58,673 nucleotides of DNA from Ornithinibacillus halophilus (lineage in GTDB: Bacteria; Bacillota; Bacilli; Bacillales; Amphibacillaceae). The position numbers and the translations under genes are program-made. Position 1 is the stretch's first letter, and each line of letters opens with the position of its first letter. Below the pieces are notes generated by a model. That model was not told the DNA's origin, searched no databases, and was given only the letters and a program-made list of their open reading frames with translations. The DNA lies in assembly GCF_900129485.1 (NCBI RefSeq), contig NZ_FQVW01000016.1:1-58673 (forward strand), written 5' to 3'. Shown piece after piece: positions 8,211-19,373 of this stretch.

Positions 8211-8226
8211 GGCCCATCCCCCCTAT

Positions 8227-9027
8227 TTAATAAGTTCTCAATAAAAATAGCCCTATAATGACACAAGTAAATAATAGATATACCCATATATCGATCGATT
8301 GAATTTTTAACAGACGTAGTTTTGTACGACCTTCACCACCACGGTACCCTCTTGCTTCCATTGCCATCGCTAATTCCTCAGCACGTTTAAAGGCACTGAC
8401 AAACAAAGGGACTAAAAGTGGAACTACAGCCTTTATACGCTCCTTAAGAGGCCCTGTACGAAAGTCTACTCCTCTAGAACTCTGCGCCTTGGATATTTTC
8501 TCTGTTTCTTGCATCAGTGTTGGTATAAACCTTAAAGAGATTGACATCATTAAGGCTAATTCATGCACAGGAAATTTTATTTTATTTAGTGGTGCCAACA
8601 TATCCTCAATAGCATCCGTAATTTCAATAGGTGTTGTAGTTAATGTCAATAGAGATGTAAACAAAATCAATAGGAAAAATCGTAGTGAAATTGCAACTCC
8701 CTGGATAACACCACCAGAATATATTTCCCATCCAAAAAGATTAAAAAGTACTGTTCCATCTTTCGTTACGATTAAATGTAGCGAAAATGTAAAAATGATT
8801 AAAAACCATACTGGAGTTAATCCTTTAAGGATAAACTTTAAAGGAATTCTTGTAATAAAAGTAGTAATAAGAGCAAATGCTGTCAAGATTCCGTAACTGC
8901 CAACTGAGTTAGCGAAGAAGACAAATATAACGAAAAAGAAGATTATTGTAATCTTTGTTCTTGGGTCAATACGATGAACAAAAGAATTTCCTGGGACATA
9001 TTGTCCAATTATCATATATTCGTTCAC
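8227..9027 (-). CDS. ecfT: ECF transporter transmembrane component EcfT
   Basis: 266 residues, several hydrophobic segments (about 28-60, 68-88, 105-130, 240-262). The two coupling-helix motifs that contact the ATPases are visible as SSRG and EARG, about 30 residues apart. The GTG start overlaps the ecfA2 stop by one base, indicating translational coupling. EcfT joins EcfA1/A2 with interchangeable substrate-binding S components encoded elsewhere; no S component lies here. Confidence 0.93.
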   Translation of the reverse strand: MNEYMIIGQYVPGNSFVHRIDPRTKITIIFFFVIFVFFANSVGSYGILTAFALITTFITRIPLKFILKGLTPVWFLIIFTFSLHLIVTKDGTVLFNLFGWEIYSGGVIQGVAISLRFFLLILFTSLLTLTTTPIEITDAIEDMLAPLNKIKFPVHELALMMSISLRFIPTLMQETEKISKAQSSRGVDFRTGPLKERIKAVVPLLVPLFVSAFKRAEELAMAMEARGYRGGEGRTKLRLLKIQSIDIWVYLLFTCVIIGLFLLRTY

Positions 9028-9893
9028 TAGGACTCAGCCCCCTTAAGCAGGTGCTGCATTTGAACTGCTAGTTTTTGAACACTTTGACGTTCATATGGTA
9101 TCTTCATTCCGAAACGTTTTTCAAAGGCTAATAGAAACTGTATCATTTCTGGTACGTCCAGATTTACTTTATTTAATGCTTTTTGATCAGAAAGCACTTC
9201 CTCTGGTTTTCCTTCCATATACTTGTTCCCTTTATTTAAAATAATGACATGATCAGCATATTTCACAGCGTCTTCCATACTGTGTGTAACCAATACTGTT
9301 GTTAAGCCTTGTTTCTGATGTAAGTCATAAAACATATCCATTATTTCTTTTTGACCACGTGGGTCCAGTCCTGCTGTTGGTTCATCTAAGACTAAAACTT
9401 TTGGTTTCACCGCTAGTACTCCCGCAATTGCCACCCTTCGCATTTGTCCCCCACTTAAGTCGAAAGGAGAGCGTTCAAGCATCTCTTTTGGAAGTCCAAC
9501 TGCTGGTAGTATTTCTTGAATTCGACTTTGAATTTCACTCTTTTCTACCCCAAAATTCTCTGGTCCAAATGCAATATCCTTTTCAACGGTTTCCTCAAAT
9601 AACTGATGCTCCGGATACTGAAAAACAATACCCACTTTACTTCTTAGTTCCTTTATATTTCTTATCTTTTTATCATTTGATAAGTGATAATCGCCAATTG
9701 TCACTTCACCTTTAGTCGGCTTCACTAACCCATTAAGATGTTGTAACAAAGTAGATTTTCCTGATCCTGTATGTCCAATGATGGCCACAAATGAACCTGA
9801 TGTTATATGGAAAGATATATTATCTAAAGCTTTATGAGCAAAGGGAGAGTTTTCTTGATAGATGTAGCTTACATCTTTGAATGTAATGTCCAT
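9027..9893 (-). CDS. ecfA2: ECF transporter ATPase EcfA2
   Basis: 288 residues, full ABC ATPase: Walker [10 protein letters not shown] at 40-48, Q-loop [10 protein letters not shown], signature [13 protein letters not shown], Walker [13 protein letters not shown] and the switch His in VTHSMEDA. Energises vitamin uptake with EcfA1 and EcfT. Its start lies inside the end of ecfA1 (25-base overlap) and its stop overlaps ecfT. Confidence 0.95.
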   Translation of the reverse strand: MDITFKDVSYIYQENSPFAHKALDNISFHITSGSFVAIIGHTGSGKSTLLQHLNGLVKPTKGEVTIGDYHLSNDKKIRNIKELRSKVGIVFQYPEHQLFEETVEKDIAFGPENFGVEKSEIQSRIQEILPAVGLPKEMLERSPFDLSGGQMRRVAIAGVLAVKPKVLVLDEPTAGLDPRGQKEIMDMFYDLHQKQGLTTVLVTHSMEDAVKYADHVIILNKGNKYMEGKPEEVLSDQKALNKVNLDVPEMIQFLLAFEKRFGMKIPYERQSVQKLAVQMQHLLKGAES

Positions 9894-10708
9894 AAGTCCT
9901 CCAATAATTCTTCGTGATTTAATGGTTCATCATGTATAGCTATTCCTGCTTGTACTAATTCATCTGCTAAAATAGCAACAAAAGGAACATCTAAACCAAT
10001 CTTTCTAAGTTCATCCTTCTTTGTAAAGATCTCCCTAGGTGTAGCTTCATCCCATATAACTCCAGCATTCATAACAATAACTCGTTCTGCTTGAACAACT
10101 TCTCTTAAGTCGTGGGTAATTGTAATTAAGGAAAGTTTCTTATTCTCCTGTACCTTTGATACGGTATTCATGATTTCTGTTCTACCTTTAGGATCCAGCA
10201 TAGCTGTTGCTTCATCTAAGATAAGTACTTTAGGTGCAATTGCTAAGACACTAGCAATTGCAACTCTCTGCTTCTGTCCCCCAGACAATCGGTGTGGTTC
10301 TGTTTGTCGATAGGCATGCATTCCAACTGCCTGTAATGAATCCTCAATTTGTTTAACCATTACTTCTCTTGGAAAACCACGGTTCTCCATACCAAAAGCC
10401 ACATCATCTTGAACGGTAGTTCCGACAAATTGGTTATCAGGATTTTGAAAGACCATCCCTACCTCTTTACGAATATCCCAGATCGATTCTTGATTCACTT
10501 GTTCCCCATTAATATAAATTTCTCCTTCTTGAGGAAATAACAATCCATTCATTAATTTTGCAATAGTAGATTTTCCAGAACCATTATGGCCTATTATCGC
10601 AACCCATTCATTTTCATAGATTTCGAATGAACAGTTCTTCAAAACCCATGGCCCCTCATCTTCGTATCTAAACGACACTTCTCTAAACTCTATGATCTTT
10701 CTTCTCAT
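9869..10708 (-). CDS. ecfA1: ECF transporter ATPase EcfA1
   Basis: 279 residues: Walker [10 protein letters not shown] at 40-48, Q-loop [11 protein letters not shown], signature [12 protein letters not shown], Walker [13 protein letters not shown] and switch His in ITHDLREV. Forms the heterodimeric ATPase pair with EcfA2. First gene of ecfA1-ecfA2-ecfT-truA. The preceding 539 bases hold the rplQ terminator and repeats, so the operon should have its own promoter, but I found no convincing one. Confidence 0.95.
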   Translation of the reverse strand: MRRKIIEFREVSFRYEDEGPWVLKNCSFEIYENEWVAIIGHNGSGKSTIAKLMNGLLFPQEGEIYINGEQVNQESIWDIRKEVGMVFQNPDNQFVGTTVQDDVAFGMENRGFPREVMVKQIEDSLQAVGMHAYRQTEPHRLSGGQKQRVAIASVLAIAPKVLILDEATAMLDPKGRTEIMNTVSKVQENKKLSLITITHDLREVVQAERVIVMNAGVIWDEATPREIFTKKDELRKIGLDVPFVAILADELVQAGIAIHDEPLNHEELLEDLWTLHSKM

Positions 10709-10845
10709 GTGAACTACCTCCTATACTCACTCGTCTCTTAGCCAAGGTTTTGATTTCTTTCATGTAAATTATTGTACAACTAATTTGTGGGAATGTTAAC
10801 TCAGTGGAATGATATAAGGGGAAAATTTCTCAAGAAAATGGTTCG

Positions 10846-10888
10846 AAGCATAGTCAGATTCTATTATCAAGAAACATTGACTATGCTT
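10846..10888. repeat. Inverted repeat upstream of ecfA1
   Basis: Perfect 11-bp arms AAGCATAGTCA (10846-10856) and TGACTATGCTT (10878-10888) around a 21-base loop. No T run follows on either strand, so it is not a standard terminator. Role unknown. Confidence 0.6.
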
Positions 10889-11009
10889 GTCGCCTTTTCG
10901 CGCTCTCCATGAATGGTATCGTACTATACTTGATCCACTCATCTCAAAAAGCACTTATATTTAATTTAGACAGAGATGAAACAAACGATATTACTAGATA
11001 TAGCTTGAA

Positions 11010-11174
11010 CAGCCACCTACGCATTTCGCCGCTGACCAAGTCCTCTACGCCTTTCTACTGTCTAGCTTCGGCTCCTAGAAGCTACCGTCATAAGCGATGG
11101 GCGCTCCAAGCGCGTAAAACCACGCGCTTTCCGACCCCTCACTTATGCGTCCGCTTCTAAGCAGTCGCCTACGC
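11010..11174. repeat. GC-rich structured intergenic repeat of the Bacillaceae type
   Basis: A 165-bp block that stands out by base composition. It is bounded by near-identical 13-mers CAGCCACCTACGC (11010-11022) and CAGTCGCCTACGC (11162-11174). Inside are stems TAGCTTC / GAAGCTA and AAGCGCGT / ACGCGCTT, the latter enclosed by CATAAG / CTTATG. It resembles dispersed repeats that I remember from Oceanobacillus- and Virgibacillus-type genomes. A genome-wide copy count would confirm this. Confidence 0.65.
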
Positions 11175-11187
11175 TTTTCGTTTTTAT

Positions 11188-11235
11188 AAAAAAAGGGCAG
11201 AGATTCACCTCGGAAGAGATTCTGTCCTGCCCTTA
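11188..11235 (-). terminator. Terminator of the S10-spc-alpha cluster after rplQ
   Basis: On the minus strand GGGCAG and CTGCCC close a long hairpin with further internal pairing, followed by seven T residues, 12 bases after the rplQ stop codon. Confidence 0.85.
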
Positions 11236-11247
11236 CGTATTAGAAGA

Positions 11248-11598
11248 TTAAACTAGTTCTATGATTGCCATTTTGGCTCCGTCACCTTGGCGTTCACCTA
11301 GTTTAAGTACTCGTGTATATCCACCCTGACGATCTTCATAACGTTTTGCAACATCATCAAATAACTTTTGAAGAACGCTATCTTCTTCGCTAGCTTCTTT
11401 GTTATATAAGAATGCTGCTGCTTGACGGCGTGCGTGAAGGTCTCCACGTTTACCTAATGTAATCATTTTCTCAACAACAGATCTTAATTCTTTTGCTTTA
11501 GCTTCTGTTGTTTCGATGCGTTCATGAATGATTAAATCAGATGCTAGATTACGAAGTAAAGCCATACGTTGGTCTGTTGTACGTCCTAATTTTCTCAT
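11248..11598 (-). CDS. rplQ: 50S ribosomal protein bL17
   Basis: 116 residues, slightly shorter than the 120 typical of Bacillus. Starts [23 protein letters not shown] and ends with [25 protein letters not shown], the family signature. Located at the polypeptide exit side of the large subunit. Last gene of the cluster, 46 bases after rpoA. Confidence 0.96.
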   Translation of the reverse strand: MRKLGRTTDQRMALLRNLASDLIIHERIETTEAKAKELRSVVEKMITLGKRGDLHARRQAAAFLYNKEASEEDSVLQKLFDDVAKRYEDRQGGYTRVLKLGERQGDGAKMAIIELV

Positions 11599-11644
11599 GG
11601 ACTTATCCCTCCCTTTCTCGAGAATCTAAAGATGTCTGTACCTG

Positions 11645-12589
11645 TTAGTCGTCTTTACGTAGCCCTAAGCCTAAATCTTCTAGTTTTACTTTAACTTCTT
11701 CTAGTGATTTACGACCTAGATTACGAACTTTCATCATATCTTCTTCAGACTTATTTGAAAGCTCTTGAACTGTATTGATGCCAGCACGTTTTAAGCAATT
11801 ATAGGAGCGAACAGAGAGATCAAGTTCTTCGATTGTCATTTCCATGACTTTCTCTTTTTGATCTTCCTCTTTTTCTACCATAATCTCTACATTTTGTGCC
11901 TCATCGGTTAATCCAACAAAGATATTTAAGTGTTCAGTATATACTTTTGCTCCTAAAGAAACAGCTTCTTCCGGACGTATACTACCGTCAGTCCAAACAT
12001 CTAATGTCAGTTTATCGTAGTTAGCACTTTGCCCTACACGTGTGTTCTCAACTTGATAAGTTACACGTGTCACAGGTGTGAAGATGGAATCAATCGGAAT
12101 AACACCAATAGGTTGGTCATCCTTCTTGTTCTCATCAGCTGGGCGATAACCACGACCGCGTTCAGCGGTTAATTTCATATGCAAGTTACCTTTGCTATTA
12201 AGAGTAGCTATAGGTAGATCTGGATTTAATACTTCTACGTCACTATCATATGTTAGATCTGCAGCCGTAACTTTTCCTTCTCCCTGCACATCAATTTCTA
12301 ATGTTTTTGTTTCATCAGAATAGATTTTAAGCGCAAGTTTTTTCAGATTCATAATAATCGTTGTTACATCTTCAACGACACCATCAACTGTAGAAAATTC
12401 GTGTAGCGCTCCATCAATTTGTACTGATGTAACAGCAGCACCTGGAAGTGAGGATAGTAGGATACGACGCAAGGAGTTTCCTAGTGTAGTACCATAACCA
12501 CGTTCTAGCGGCTCAACTACAAATTTCCCAAAAGTAGCGTCCTCGCTAATCTCTACCGTTTCAATTTTTGGCTTTTCAATTTCGATCAT
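11645..12589 (-). CDS. rpoA: RNA polymerase alpha subunit
   Basis: 314 residues. N-terminal dimerisation domain (about 1-230) with [27 protein letters not shown], a linker rich in Glu and Lys, and the C-terminal DNA- and activator-binding domain (about 245-310) with [16 protein letters not shown] and [13 protein letters not shown]. Follows rpsK after an unusually long 382-base gap that holds a candidate promoter. Confidence 0.98.
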   Translation of the reverse strand: MIEIEKPKIETVEISEDATFGKFVVEPLERGYGTTLGNSLRRILLSSLPGAAVTSVQIDGALHEFSTVDGVVEDVTTIIMNLKKLALKIYSDETKTLEIDVQGEGKVTAADLTYDSDVEVLNPDLPIATLNSKGNLHMKLTAERGRGYRPADENKKDDQPIGVIPIDSIFTPVTRVTYQVENTRVGQSANYDKLTLDVWTDGSIRPEEAVSLGAKVYTEHLNIFVGLTDEAQNVEIMVEKEEDQKEKVMEMTIEELDLSVRSYNCLKRAGINTVQELSNKSEEDMMKVRNLGRKSLEEVKVKLEDLGLGLRKDD

Positions 12590-12971
12590 TCCACAATACC
12601 CTCCTTAAAAACGTCGAAACCCCGGTTAGATGGGGAAATCGGTATTACGTCATCACTAGACGCAAAGCACCAGTTACCCATTTTACAGGAAATGCAATTG
12701 CATTGTTCTGCAACAAAATAGTCTAACCGAAATTCCTCAAATAGGCAGTTGGCGTTTCTGCACTATTTCATTTTATCGTACTCTTTTGTCAATGCGATGC
12801 TGTATAGTAAGGCCAATACATCCTACACAACGATCTTCAAATATGAGATCCCTTGTTTCCATGTAAAATTGAACCTACGATTTTTACTTTATACGTGTAA
12901 AAACTCTCTACATATACTTTTAGCCATCATAACCCATTATAGACAGGGTGACAAATTATATACGCTAAAAA
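12590..12971 (-). other. Long leader interval between rpsK and rpoA
   Basis: 382 bases with no credible gene. It contains a candidate promoter (12765-12792), a perfect 14-bp palindrome AATGCAATTGCATT (12691-12704) and a small CCCC/GGGG hairpin close to rpoA (about 12619-12636). The gap is longer than the interval I remember for B. subtilis. Confidence 0.55.
12765..12792 (-). promoter_or_regulatory. Candidate internal promoter for rpoA-rplQ
   Basis: Minus strand TTGACA (12787-12792), 16-base spacer, TGAAAT (12765-12770). It would give a leader of about 170 nt and allow RNA polymerase alpha to be expressed apart from the ribosomal proteins. Confidence 0.5.
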
Positions 12972-13361
12972 TTAAACACGACGACGTTTTGGTGGGCGGC
13001 ATCCATTATGTGGAACTGGAGTTACATCTTTAATTGCAGTAACTTCAAGGCCAGCTGCTTGTAGAGAACGAATTGCTGCTTCACGTCCAGCTCCAGGGCC
13101 TTTAACAGTTACTTCTAAAGTTTTCATACCATTATCTACTGCAGTTTTGGCAGCAGTTTCTGCAGCCATTTGTGCAGCAAATGGAGTTGATTTACGAGAT
13201 CCTTTAAAACCTAATGCACCTGCTGAACTCCAACCAATAACGTTACCTTGTACGTCAGTGATTGTTACAATTGTATTGTTAAATGTAGAACGGATATGTG
13301 CTACACCAGTTTCCACATTCTTTTTCACGCGGCGCTTACGAGTGTTTGTTTTACGTGCCAT
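12972..13361 (-). CDS. rpsK: 30S ribosomal protein uS11
   Basis: 129 residues. Blocks [35 protein letters not shown] and [16 protein letters not shown] identify uS11 of the small-subunit platform. Follows rpsM by 22 bases in the alpha part of the cluster. Confidence 0.97.
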   Translation of the reverse strand: MARKTNTRKRRVKKNVETGVAHIRSTFNNTIVTITDVQGNVIGWSSAGALGFKGSRKSTPFAAQMAAETAAKTAVDNGMKTLEVTVKGPGAGREAAIRSLQAAGLEVTAIKDVTPVPHNGCRPPKRRRV

Positions 13362-13383
13362 TAATCAGCTTACCTCCTTCTTA

Positions 13384-13749
13384 TTATTTTTTCTTGTTAG
13401 CCATTGTACGACGTGGACCTTTACGAGTACGTGAGTTGTTTTTAGTCTTTTGTCCGCGTACTGGTAAACCACGACGATGACGAAGACCTCTATAAGACCC
13501 AATCTCAATCAAACGTTTAATGTTAAGTGAAACTTCACGACGAAGATCACCTTCAGTTGTATATGCGTCAACTACTTGACGAATTTTACCCAATTCATCT
13601 TCAGTTAGATCGCGTACACGAGTATCCTCAGAAACTCCTGCTTCTTCAAGGATTTTCTTTGCAGAGCTGTTTCCAATTCCATAAATATATGTTAATGAAA
13701 TAACTACACGCTTATCACGTGGAATATCTATACCTGCAATACGTGCCAT
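13384..13749 (-). CDS. rpsM: 30S ribosomal protein uS13
   Basis: 121 residues starting [16 protein letters not shown]. An in-frame GTG at 13761 overlaps the AAGGAGGTG ribosome binding site itself, so the ATG at 13749 is the start. The basic C-terminus ([14 protein letters not shown]) reaches the P-site tRNA and head bridges. [13 protein letters not shown] is the family signature. Confidence 0.97.
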   Translation of the reverse strand: MARIAGIDIPRDKRVVISLTYIYGIGNSSAKKILEEAGVSEDTRVRDLTEDELGKIRQVVDAYTTEGDLRREVSLNIKRLIEIGSYRGLRHRRGLPVRGQKTKNNSRTRKGPRRTMANKKK

Positions 13750-13772
13750 AGAGTGTTGCACCTCCTTATTAA

Positions 13773-14111
<339 letters not shown>

Positions 14112-14134
<23 letters not shown>

Positions 14135-14450
14135 CGTGTTGATCTCCCTTCTTCAAATCAGTCACAATCTCACTTACAAATTTGGTTATGGCAAATCGTA
14201 ATTTTCCATTTGTGACACGACCAGTTTCTAGAAGGCTGTTTTGGACTTCCGGAGACGTATAATCCATAACTTCAATATGATGTAAATTCTTTTTCTTTGG
14301 TCGATCATATTTACGTTTTTCCCCATCTGCCAGCAAGACATACCGATCGTCAATAATTTTTATGACAACCATATATTGACCAGCTTCACGCCCTTGCATT
14401 ATACGAACAACTTGACCTATTCGTGGAATCGAATCATCTTCGCTCAACAA
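14112..14450 (-). CDS. KOW-domain RNA-binding protein (L14e-like)
   Basis: 112 residues. An N-terminal KOW/SH3-like fold (about 8-55) with [19 protein letters not shown] and [19 protein letters not shown] recalls archaeal and eukaryotic L14e. The C-terminus ([14 protein letters not shown]...VTDLKKGD) is conserved in Bacillaceae. Function not established. The start must be one of two adjacent TTG codons (14450 or 14447) after AAGGTGATGG; no ATG fits the frame. In B. subtilis the gene follows map, which is missing here. Confidence 0.85.
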
Positions 14451-14606
14451 CCATCACCTTCACTTAGGCTTATTATTCCTTAAAATATAAGGTTTATTGT
14501 TAAAAAACATGTGATGCCACGCGCTTCCGTTCATAAAGTTGCATCTACTCACTGAAGTATTCTATTTATAATCTCTATCTAACATGTCAGCTATACAGTT
14601 CACAGC

Positions 14607-15281
<675 letters not shown>

Positions 15282-15284
15282 TTA

Positions 15285-16574
15285 TTACTTAATAAATCCT
15301 TTGTAGTGACGTTTCACTAACTGACTTTCTAGTTGTTTCATTGTCTGTAGCGCAACACCTACAACGATTAGTAAACTTGTGCCACCGATTTGTACTGCTT
15401 GAGGTAGATTAGCAAGACCACCTAATATAATAGGCAGAACAGAAACTGCTGCTAAGAAAATAGAACCTACAAATGTTAAGCGATACATAACACGAGTTAG
15501 GTATGTTTCTGTATTTTTACCAGGTCGGATTCCTGGAATATATCCACCTTGTTTTTGTAGATTTTCAGCCATTTGTTCTGGATTAACTTGAACAAAAGTA
15601 TAGAAATATGTGAACGCAATAATTAACGCTACATAAATCACCATACCAATAGGCTGCGTATAGTCAAAAATCATTTCAATAGTTGAGGCAACATTACCTT
15701 CGAAGAAACTAGCAACAGTTCTTGGTGCAATAATAAATGCAATAGCAAAGATTACTGGAATAACCCCTGCAGCATTAACTTTTAATGGTAAATGTGCAGA
15801 ATGTCCACCAACCGGGGAACGGTTTACTAATTTTTTCGCATATTGAATTGGAATTTTACGTAATGCTTGTTGAATGAAAATAACACCGACAGTTACCGCA
15901 ATTACAACTAGTGCAATTAATAGTACGATTACGATGTTAATAAACAGCTCATCACCGGGATCATTGAAGTATTGAACGAATAACTGTTGTACACCATTTG
16001 GTACAGCAGCAACAATACCCGCAAAGATTAAGATGGAAATACCATTTCCAACTCCATTCGCTGTAATTTGTTCACCTAACCACATTAAGAAAGTCGTTCC
16101 ACTCGTTAACACAAGCGCAATAACTAAGAATTTAACGGGATCAGGATCAGCAATTAACATACCGCCTGCCATCGCATTGAATCCGATAGACATAGCAATT
16201 GCTTGAACGAATGCAAGAACAACGGTACTGTAACGAGTGACTTGAGCAAGTTTCTTACGACCCATTTCACCTTGTTTTTTCCATTCAGCAAATTTTGGTA
16301 CAACATCCATTTGCAATAACTGCATGATAATGGATGCCGTAATGTAAGGCATAATTCCCATTGCAAATATGGAGAAGTTTTGCAATGCCCCACCACCAAA
16401 TGTATTCAAGAATCCAAAAACATTTTGTTGATTCATAAAATCAATAGCATTTTTATCTGTGAAAGGCACTGGAATAAACGTGCCTAGACGGAATACAATT
16501 AACATAAGCAATGTAAATATGATCTTCCGTCTAATGTCACCTACGCGCATAAAATTGGAGATTGTACGGAACAT
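15285..16574 (-). CDS. secY: Protein translocase channel subunit SecY
   Basis: 429 residues with ten predicted membrane segments, starting [21 protein letters not shown]. Blocks GIMPYITASIIMQLLQ, NGVGNGISILIFAGI and YFYTFVQVNPEQMAENLQ are diagnostic. Forms the Sec channel with SecE (also in this window) and SecG. Its ATG overlaps the rplO stop by one base. Confidence 0.98.
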   Translation of the reverse strand: MFRTISNFMRVGDIRRKIIFTLLMLIVFRLGTFIPVPFTDKNAIDFMNQQNVFGFLNTFGGGALQNFSIFAMGIMPYITASIIMQLLQMDVVPKFAEWKKQGEMGRKKLAQVTRYSTVVLAFVQAIAMSIGFNAMAGGMLIADPDPVKFLVIALVLTSGTTFLMWLGEQITANGVGNGISILIFAGIVAAVPNGVQQLFVQYFNDPGDELFINIVIVLLIALVVIAVTVGVIFIQQALRKIPIQYAKKLVNRSPVGGHSAHLPLKVNAAGVIPVIFAIAFIIAPRTVASFFEGNVASTIEMIFDYTQPIGMVIYVALIIAFTYFYTFVQVNPEQMAENLQKQGGYIPGIRPGKNTETYLTRVMYRLTFVGSIFLAAVSVLPIILGGLANLPQAVQIGGTSLLIVVGVALQTMKQLESQLVKRHYKGFIK

Positions 16575-17014
16575 TAAATCACCTCTACTTTACCGCCCGC
16601 TGCTTCAATAGCTTCCTTCGCTGAAGCAGAGAACTTATGAGCTTTAACTGTTACTTTCTTTTCGACAGAACCATTTCCAAGTACTTTTAGACCTGCTTTT
16701 AAGTTCGATACGATACCTTCTTCTAGTAATAGCTCAGGTGTAATTTCTGTGCCTTCTTCAAAACGATTTAGTGCATCTAGATTCACAATTGCATACTCTT
16801 TACGGTGGATATTAGTGAAACCACGTTTTGGTAAACGTTGGAATAATGGCATTTGTCCACCTTCAAACCCTGGACGTGTGCCACCACCAGAACGTGCTTT
16901 TTGACCTTTATGACCGCGTCCGGAAGTTTTACCGTTTCCAGATGACATACCACGACCGACACGATTACGATTTTTGCGAGTTCCTTCTGATGCCTTCAAT
17001 TCATGAAGTTTCAT
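16574..17014 (-). CDS. rplO: 50S ribosomal protein uL15
   Basis: 146 residues with the Gly/Arg/Lys-rich N-terminal extension ([20 protein letters not shown]) that threads into 23S rRNA, and a globular C-terminus ending [15 protein letters not shown]. Stop overlaps the secY start. Confidence 0.97.
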   Translation of the reverse strand: MKLHELKASEGTRKNRNRVGRGMSSGNGKTSGRGHKGQKARSGGGTRPGFEGGQMPLFQRLPKRGFTNIHRKEYAIVNLDALNRFEEGTEITPELLLEEGIVSNLKAGLKVLGNGSVEKKVTVKAHKFSASAKEAIEAAGGKVEVI

Positions 17015-17045
17015 GCAAGCACCTCCTCTTTACGCTTAGTATTTA

Positions 17046-17228
17046 TTAAACTTCTTTAACCGTTACAAGATGAGCAACTTTTTCTACCATCCCGCGAATA
17101 GCAGGTGTATCCTCATGAACAACGGTTTGACGAATTTTTTTCAAACCTAATGCTTCAACAGTTTTTGTTTGTTTTTCTTTTGAACCAATAACACTGCGCG
17201 TGAGGGTGATTTCTAATTTTTTAGACAT
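17046..17228 (-). CDS. rpmD: 50S ribosomal protein uL30
   Basis: 60 residues, the usual bacterial length: [41 protein letters not shown]. Lies between rpsE (13 bases) and rplO in the spc part of the cluster. Confidence 0.96.
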   Translation of the reverse strand: MSKKLEITLTRSVIGSKEKQTKTVEALGLKKIRQTVVHEDTPAIRGMVEKVAHLVTVKEV

Positions 17229-17241
17229 AGTGTTTCCCTCC

Positions 17242-17745
17242 TTATCCTAACAGTTCTTCTACAGACTTTCCACGTAGTTTTGCAACGTCTTCTGCGCGCT
17301 TAAGGTTTGTTAAGCCATTGATAGTTGCACGAATCATGTTAATTGGTGTGTTAGCACCTAATGATTTCGTCAAGATGTCACCAACACCAGCTAATTCTAG
17401 CACCGCACGAACCGGTCCACCAGAGATAACTCCAGTACCTTCTGTAGCTGGTTTCATTAATACGTTACCAGAACCAAAGCGTCCATGAATCTCATGCGGA
17501 ATAGTAGTCCCTACGATTGGTACTGTAATTAAGTTTTTCTTAGCATCATCTACAGCTTTTTTAATAGCGTCTGGTACTTCTTGTGCTTTACCTGTACCGA
17601 AACCTACGTGACCATTTTTATCACCGATAACTACTAATGCAGCAAAGCGGAAACGACGTCCACCTTTTACAACTTTCGCTACACGGTTAACTGCTACTAC
17701 ACGTTCTTCAAGATCTAATTTGTTCGGATCAATTACGTTATTCAT
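17242..17745 (-). CDS. rpsE: 30S ribosomal protein uS5
   Basis: 167 residues. An N-terminal double-stranded-RNA-binding-like domain ([20 protein letters not shown], about 13-75) and a C-terminal S5 fold with [17 protein letters not shown] and [18 protein letters not shown]. Acts in decoding accuracy. The spectinomycin-loop region shows no obvious change. Confidence 0.97.
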   Translation of the reverse strand: MNNVIDPNKLDLEERVVAVNRVAKVVKGGRRFRFAALVVIGDKNGHVGFGTGKAQEVPDAIKKAVDDAKKNLITVPIVGTTIPHEIHGRFGSGNVLMKPATEGTGVISGGPVRAVLELAGVGDILTKSLGANTPINMIRATINGLTNLKRAEDVAKLRGKSVEELLG

Positions 17746-17770
17746 GTGTAAGGTTTCCCTCCTTTATCGA

Positions 17771-18133
17771 TTAAAATTCAAGACCTGCCTCACGGGCAGC
17801 ATCTGCTAAAGCTTTTACACGTCCATGATAAAGGTAGCCTCCGCGATCGAACACAACCGATTTAAAACCTTTATCTTGGGCACGTTTTGCGATTAGTTCT
17901 CCGACTTTAGTCGCAGCATCTACGCTTCCAGTAGATTCAACATTAAGTTCTTTATCTACTGTTGATGCACTTACTAATGTAACTCCTGCGTTATCATCAA
18001 TTAATTGTGCATAAATGTGTTTATTTGAACGGTATACGTTTAAACGAGGACGTTCTTGTGTTCCTACTAAATTCTTACGAACACGCGCGTGTCTTCTTTT
18101 ACGTGATACATTTTTGTCAGGTTTTGTGATCAT
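17771..18133 (-). CDS. rplR: 50S ribosomal protein uL18
   Basis: 120 residues: basic N-terminus [20 protein letters not shown], then [17 protein letters not shown] and [20 protein letters not shown]. Binds 5S rRNA in the central protuberance together with uL5. Confidence 0.97.
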   Translation of the reverse strand: MITKPDKNVSRKRRHARVRKNLVGTQERPRLNVYRSNKHIYAQLIDDNAGVTLVSASTVDKELNVESTGSVDAATKVGELIAKRAQDKGFKSVVFDRGGYLYHGRVKALADAAREAGLEF

Positions 18134-18163
18134 TTAGGTCACTCCTTTCTCGCCTAACTAACC

Positions 18164-18700
18164 TTACTTAGCAGTTTTACCTTCTTTACGACGTACATAT
18201 TCGTCAACATAACGAATACCTTTTCCTTTATAAGGCTCTGGTGGGCGAATCGCTCTAATGTTCGCTGCAATCGCACCAACTTTTTCTTTGTCAATTCCTT
18301 TAACAATTACACTAGTGTTTTTCGGAATATCAATTTCGATACCATCAATCGGATCAATTTCTACTGGATGAGAGTACCCAGCATTGATAACTACTTTGTT
18401 ACCTTGCTTTTGCGCACGGTAACCAACACCTATAATCTCAAGTTGTTTTTCGTATCCTTTAGATACTCCCTCAACCATGTTAAAGATTAGGCTACGAGTA
18501 GTTCCGTGTAGTGAACGATGTTCTTTATTGTCAGATGGACGTTCTACTGTAACTACATTATCTTCTACAACGATTTTCATTTCGCTGTGAAGTTCTCTTG
18601 ATAGTTCACCTTTAGGTCCTTTTACTGTAACAGTATTTCCGTTAAGTTTCACTTCAACACCACTTGGAATTTCAATTGGTTTTAATCCTATACGAGACAT
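18164..18700 (-). CDS. rplF: 50S ribosomal protein uL6
   Basis: 178 residues from [12 protein letters not shown]. An upstream in-frame GTG (18709) is part of the AAGGAGGTG ribosome binding site, so the ATG with eight-base spacing is chosen. Two related domains (about 1-80, 81-178); C-terminal signature [19 protein letters not shown]. Confidence 0.97.
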   Translation of the reverse strand: MSRIGLKPIEIPSGVEVKLNGNTVTVKGPKGELSRELHSEMKIVVEDNVVTVERPSDNKEHRSLHGTTRSLIFNMVEGVSKGYEKQLEIIGVGYRAQKQGNKVVINAGYSHPVEIDPIDGIEIDIPKNTSVIVKGIDKEKVGAIAANIRAIRPPEPYKGKGIRYVDEYVRRKEGKTAK

Positions 18701-18730
18701 TCCATGCACCTCCTTGAGTTAAAATATTAA

Positions 18731-19129
18731 TTACCAAACATATGCAAGGACTTCTCCACCAACAGCTTGTGCACGTGCTTCTTTATCAGATAGTACACCT
18801 TTAGATGTTGATACAATAGCAATACCTAAGCCATTTAGTACACGTGGTACTTCACCAGCTTTAGCATAGACACGTAGTCCTGGTTTACTGATACGTTTGA
18901 TTCCTGTAATTACTCGTTCTTCGTTTACACCGTACTTAAGGAAAATACGCAGAACACCTTGTTTGTTATCTTCAACTAATTCATAATCACGCACAAAACC
19001 TTCACGCTTTAGAATATCAGCAATTTCTTTTTTCATTTTAGATGCTGGAAGTTCCAACTTTTCATGTTTAACCATGTTTGCGTTACGAATACGAGTAAGC
19101 ATATCTGCGATTGGATCTGTCATAACCAT
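18731..19129 (-). CDS. rpsH: 30S ribosomal protein uS8
   Basis: 132 residues, [18 protein letters not shown] at the start and [18 protein letters not shown] near the end. Primary 16S rRNA binder; in some bacteria a translational regulator of the spc operon. No obvious decoy site was identified here. Confidence 0.97.
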   Translation of the reverse strand: MVMTDPIADMLTRIRNANMVKHEKLELPASKMKKEIADILKREGFVRDYELVEDNKQGVLRIFLKYGVNEERVITGIKRISKPGLRVYAKAGEVPRVLNGLGIAIVSTSKGVLSDKEARAQAVGGEVLAYVW

Positions 19130-19158
19130 TAAATATTACCTCCTTCCCGAATCGGGGT

Positions 19159-19368
<210 letters not shown>

Positions 19369-19373
19369 TTAGC

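Larger units (their letters stand above)
10709..11187. other. Long gene-free interval between ecfA1 and rplQ
   Basis: Nearly 480 bases without a credible gene, unusually long for this otherwise dense cluster. It holds an 11-bp inverted repeat (10846-10888) and a GC-rich structured repeat (11010-11174), described separately. A short plus-strand reading frame at 10909-11160 runs through the repeat, lacks a ribosome binding site and shows no protein-like composition. Confidence 0.7.

Noticed and set aside
10909-11160. Plus-strand reading frame of 83 codons between ecfA1 and rplQ
   Set aside because: It runs through the structured repeat, has no ribosome binding site and shows no protein-like pattern.
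12749-13033. Plus-strand reading frame before rpoA
   Set aside because: It extends into rpsK on the opposite strand and has no initiation signal.
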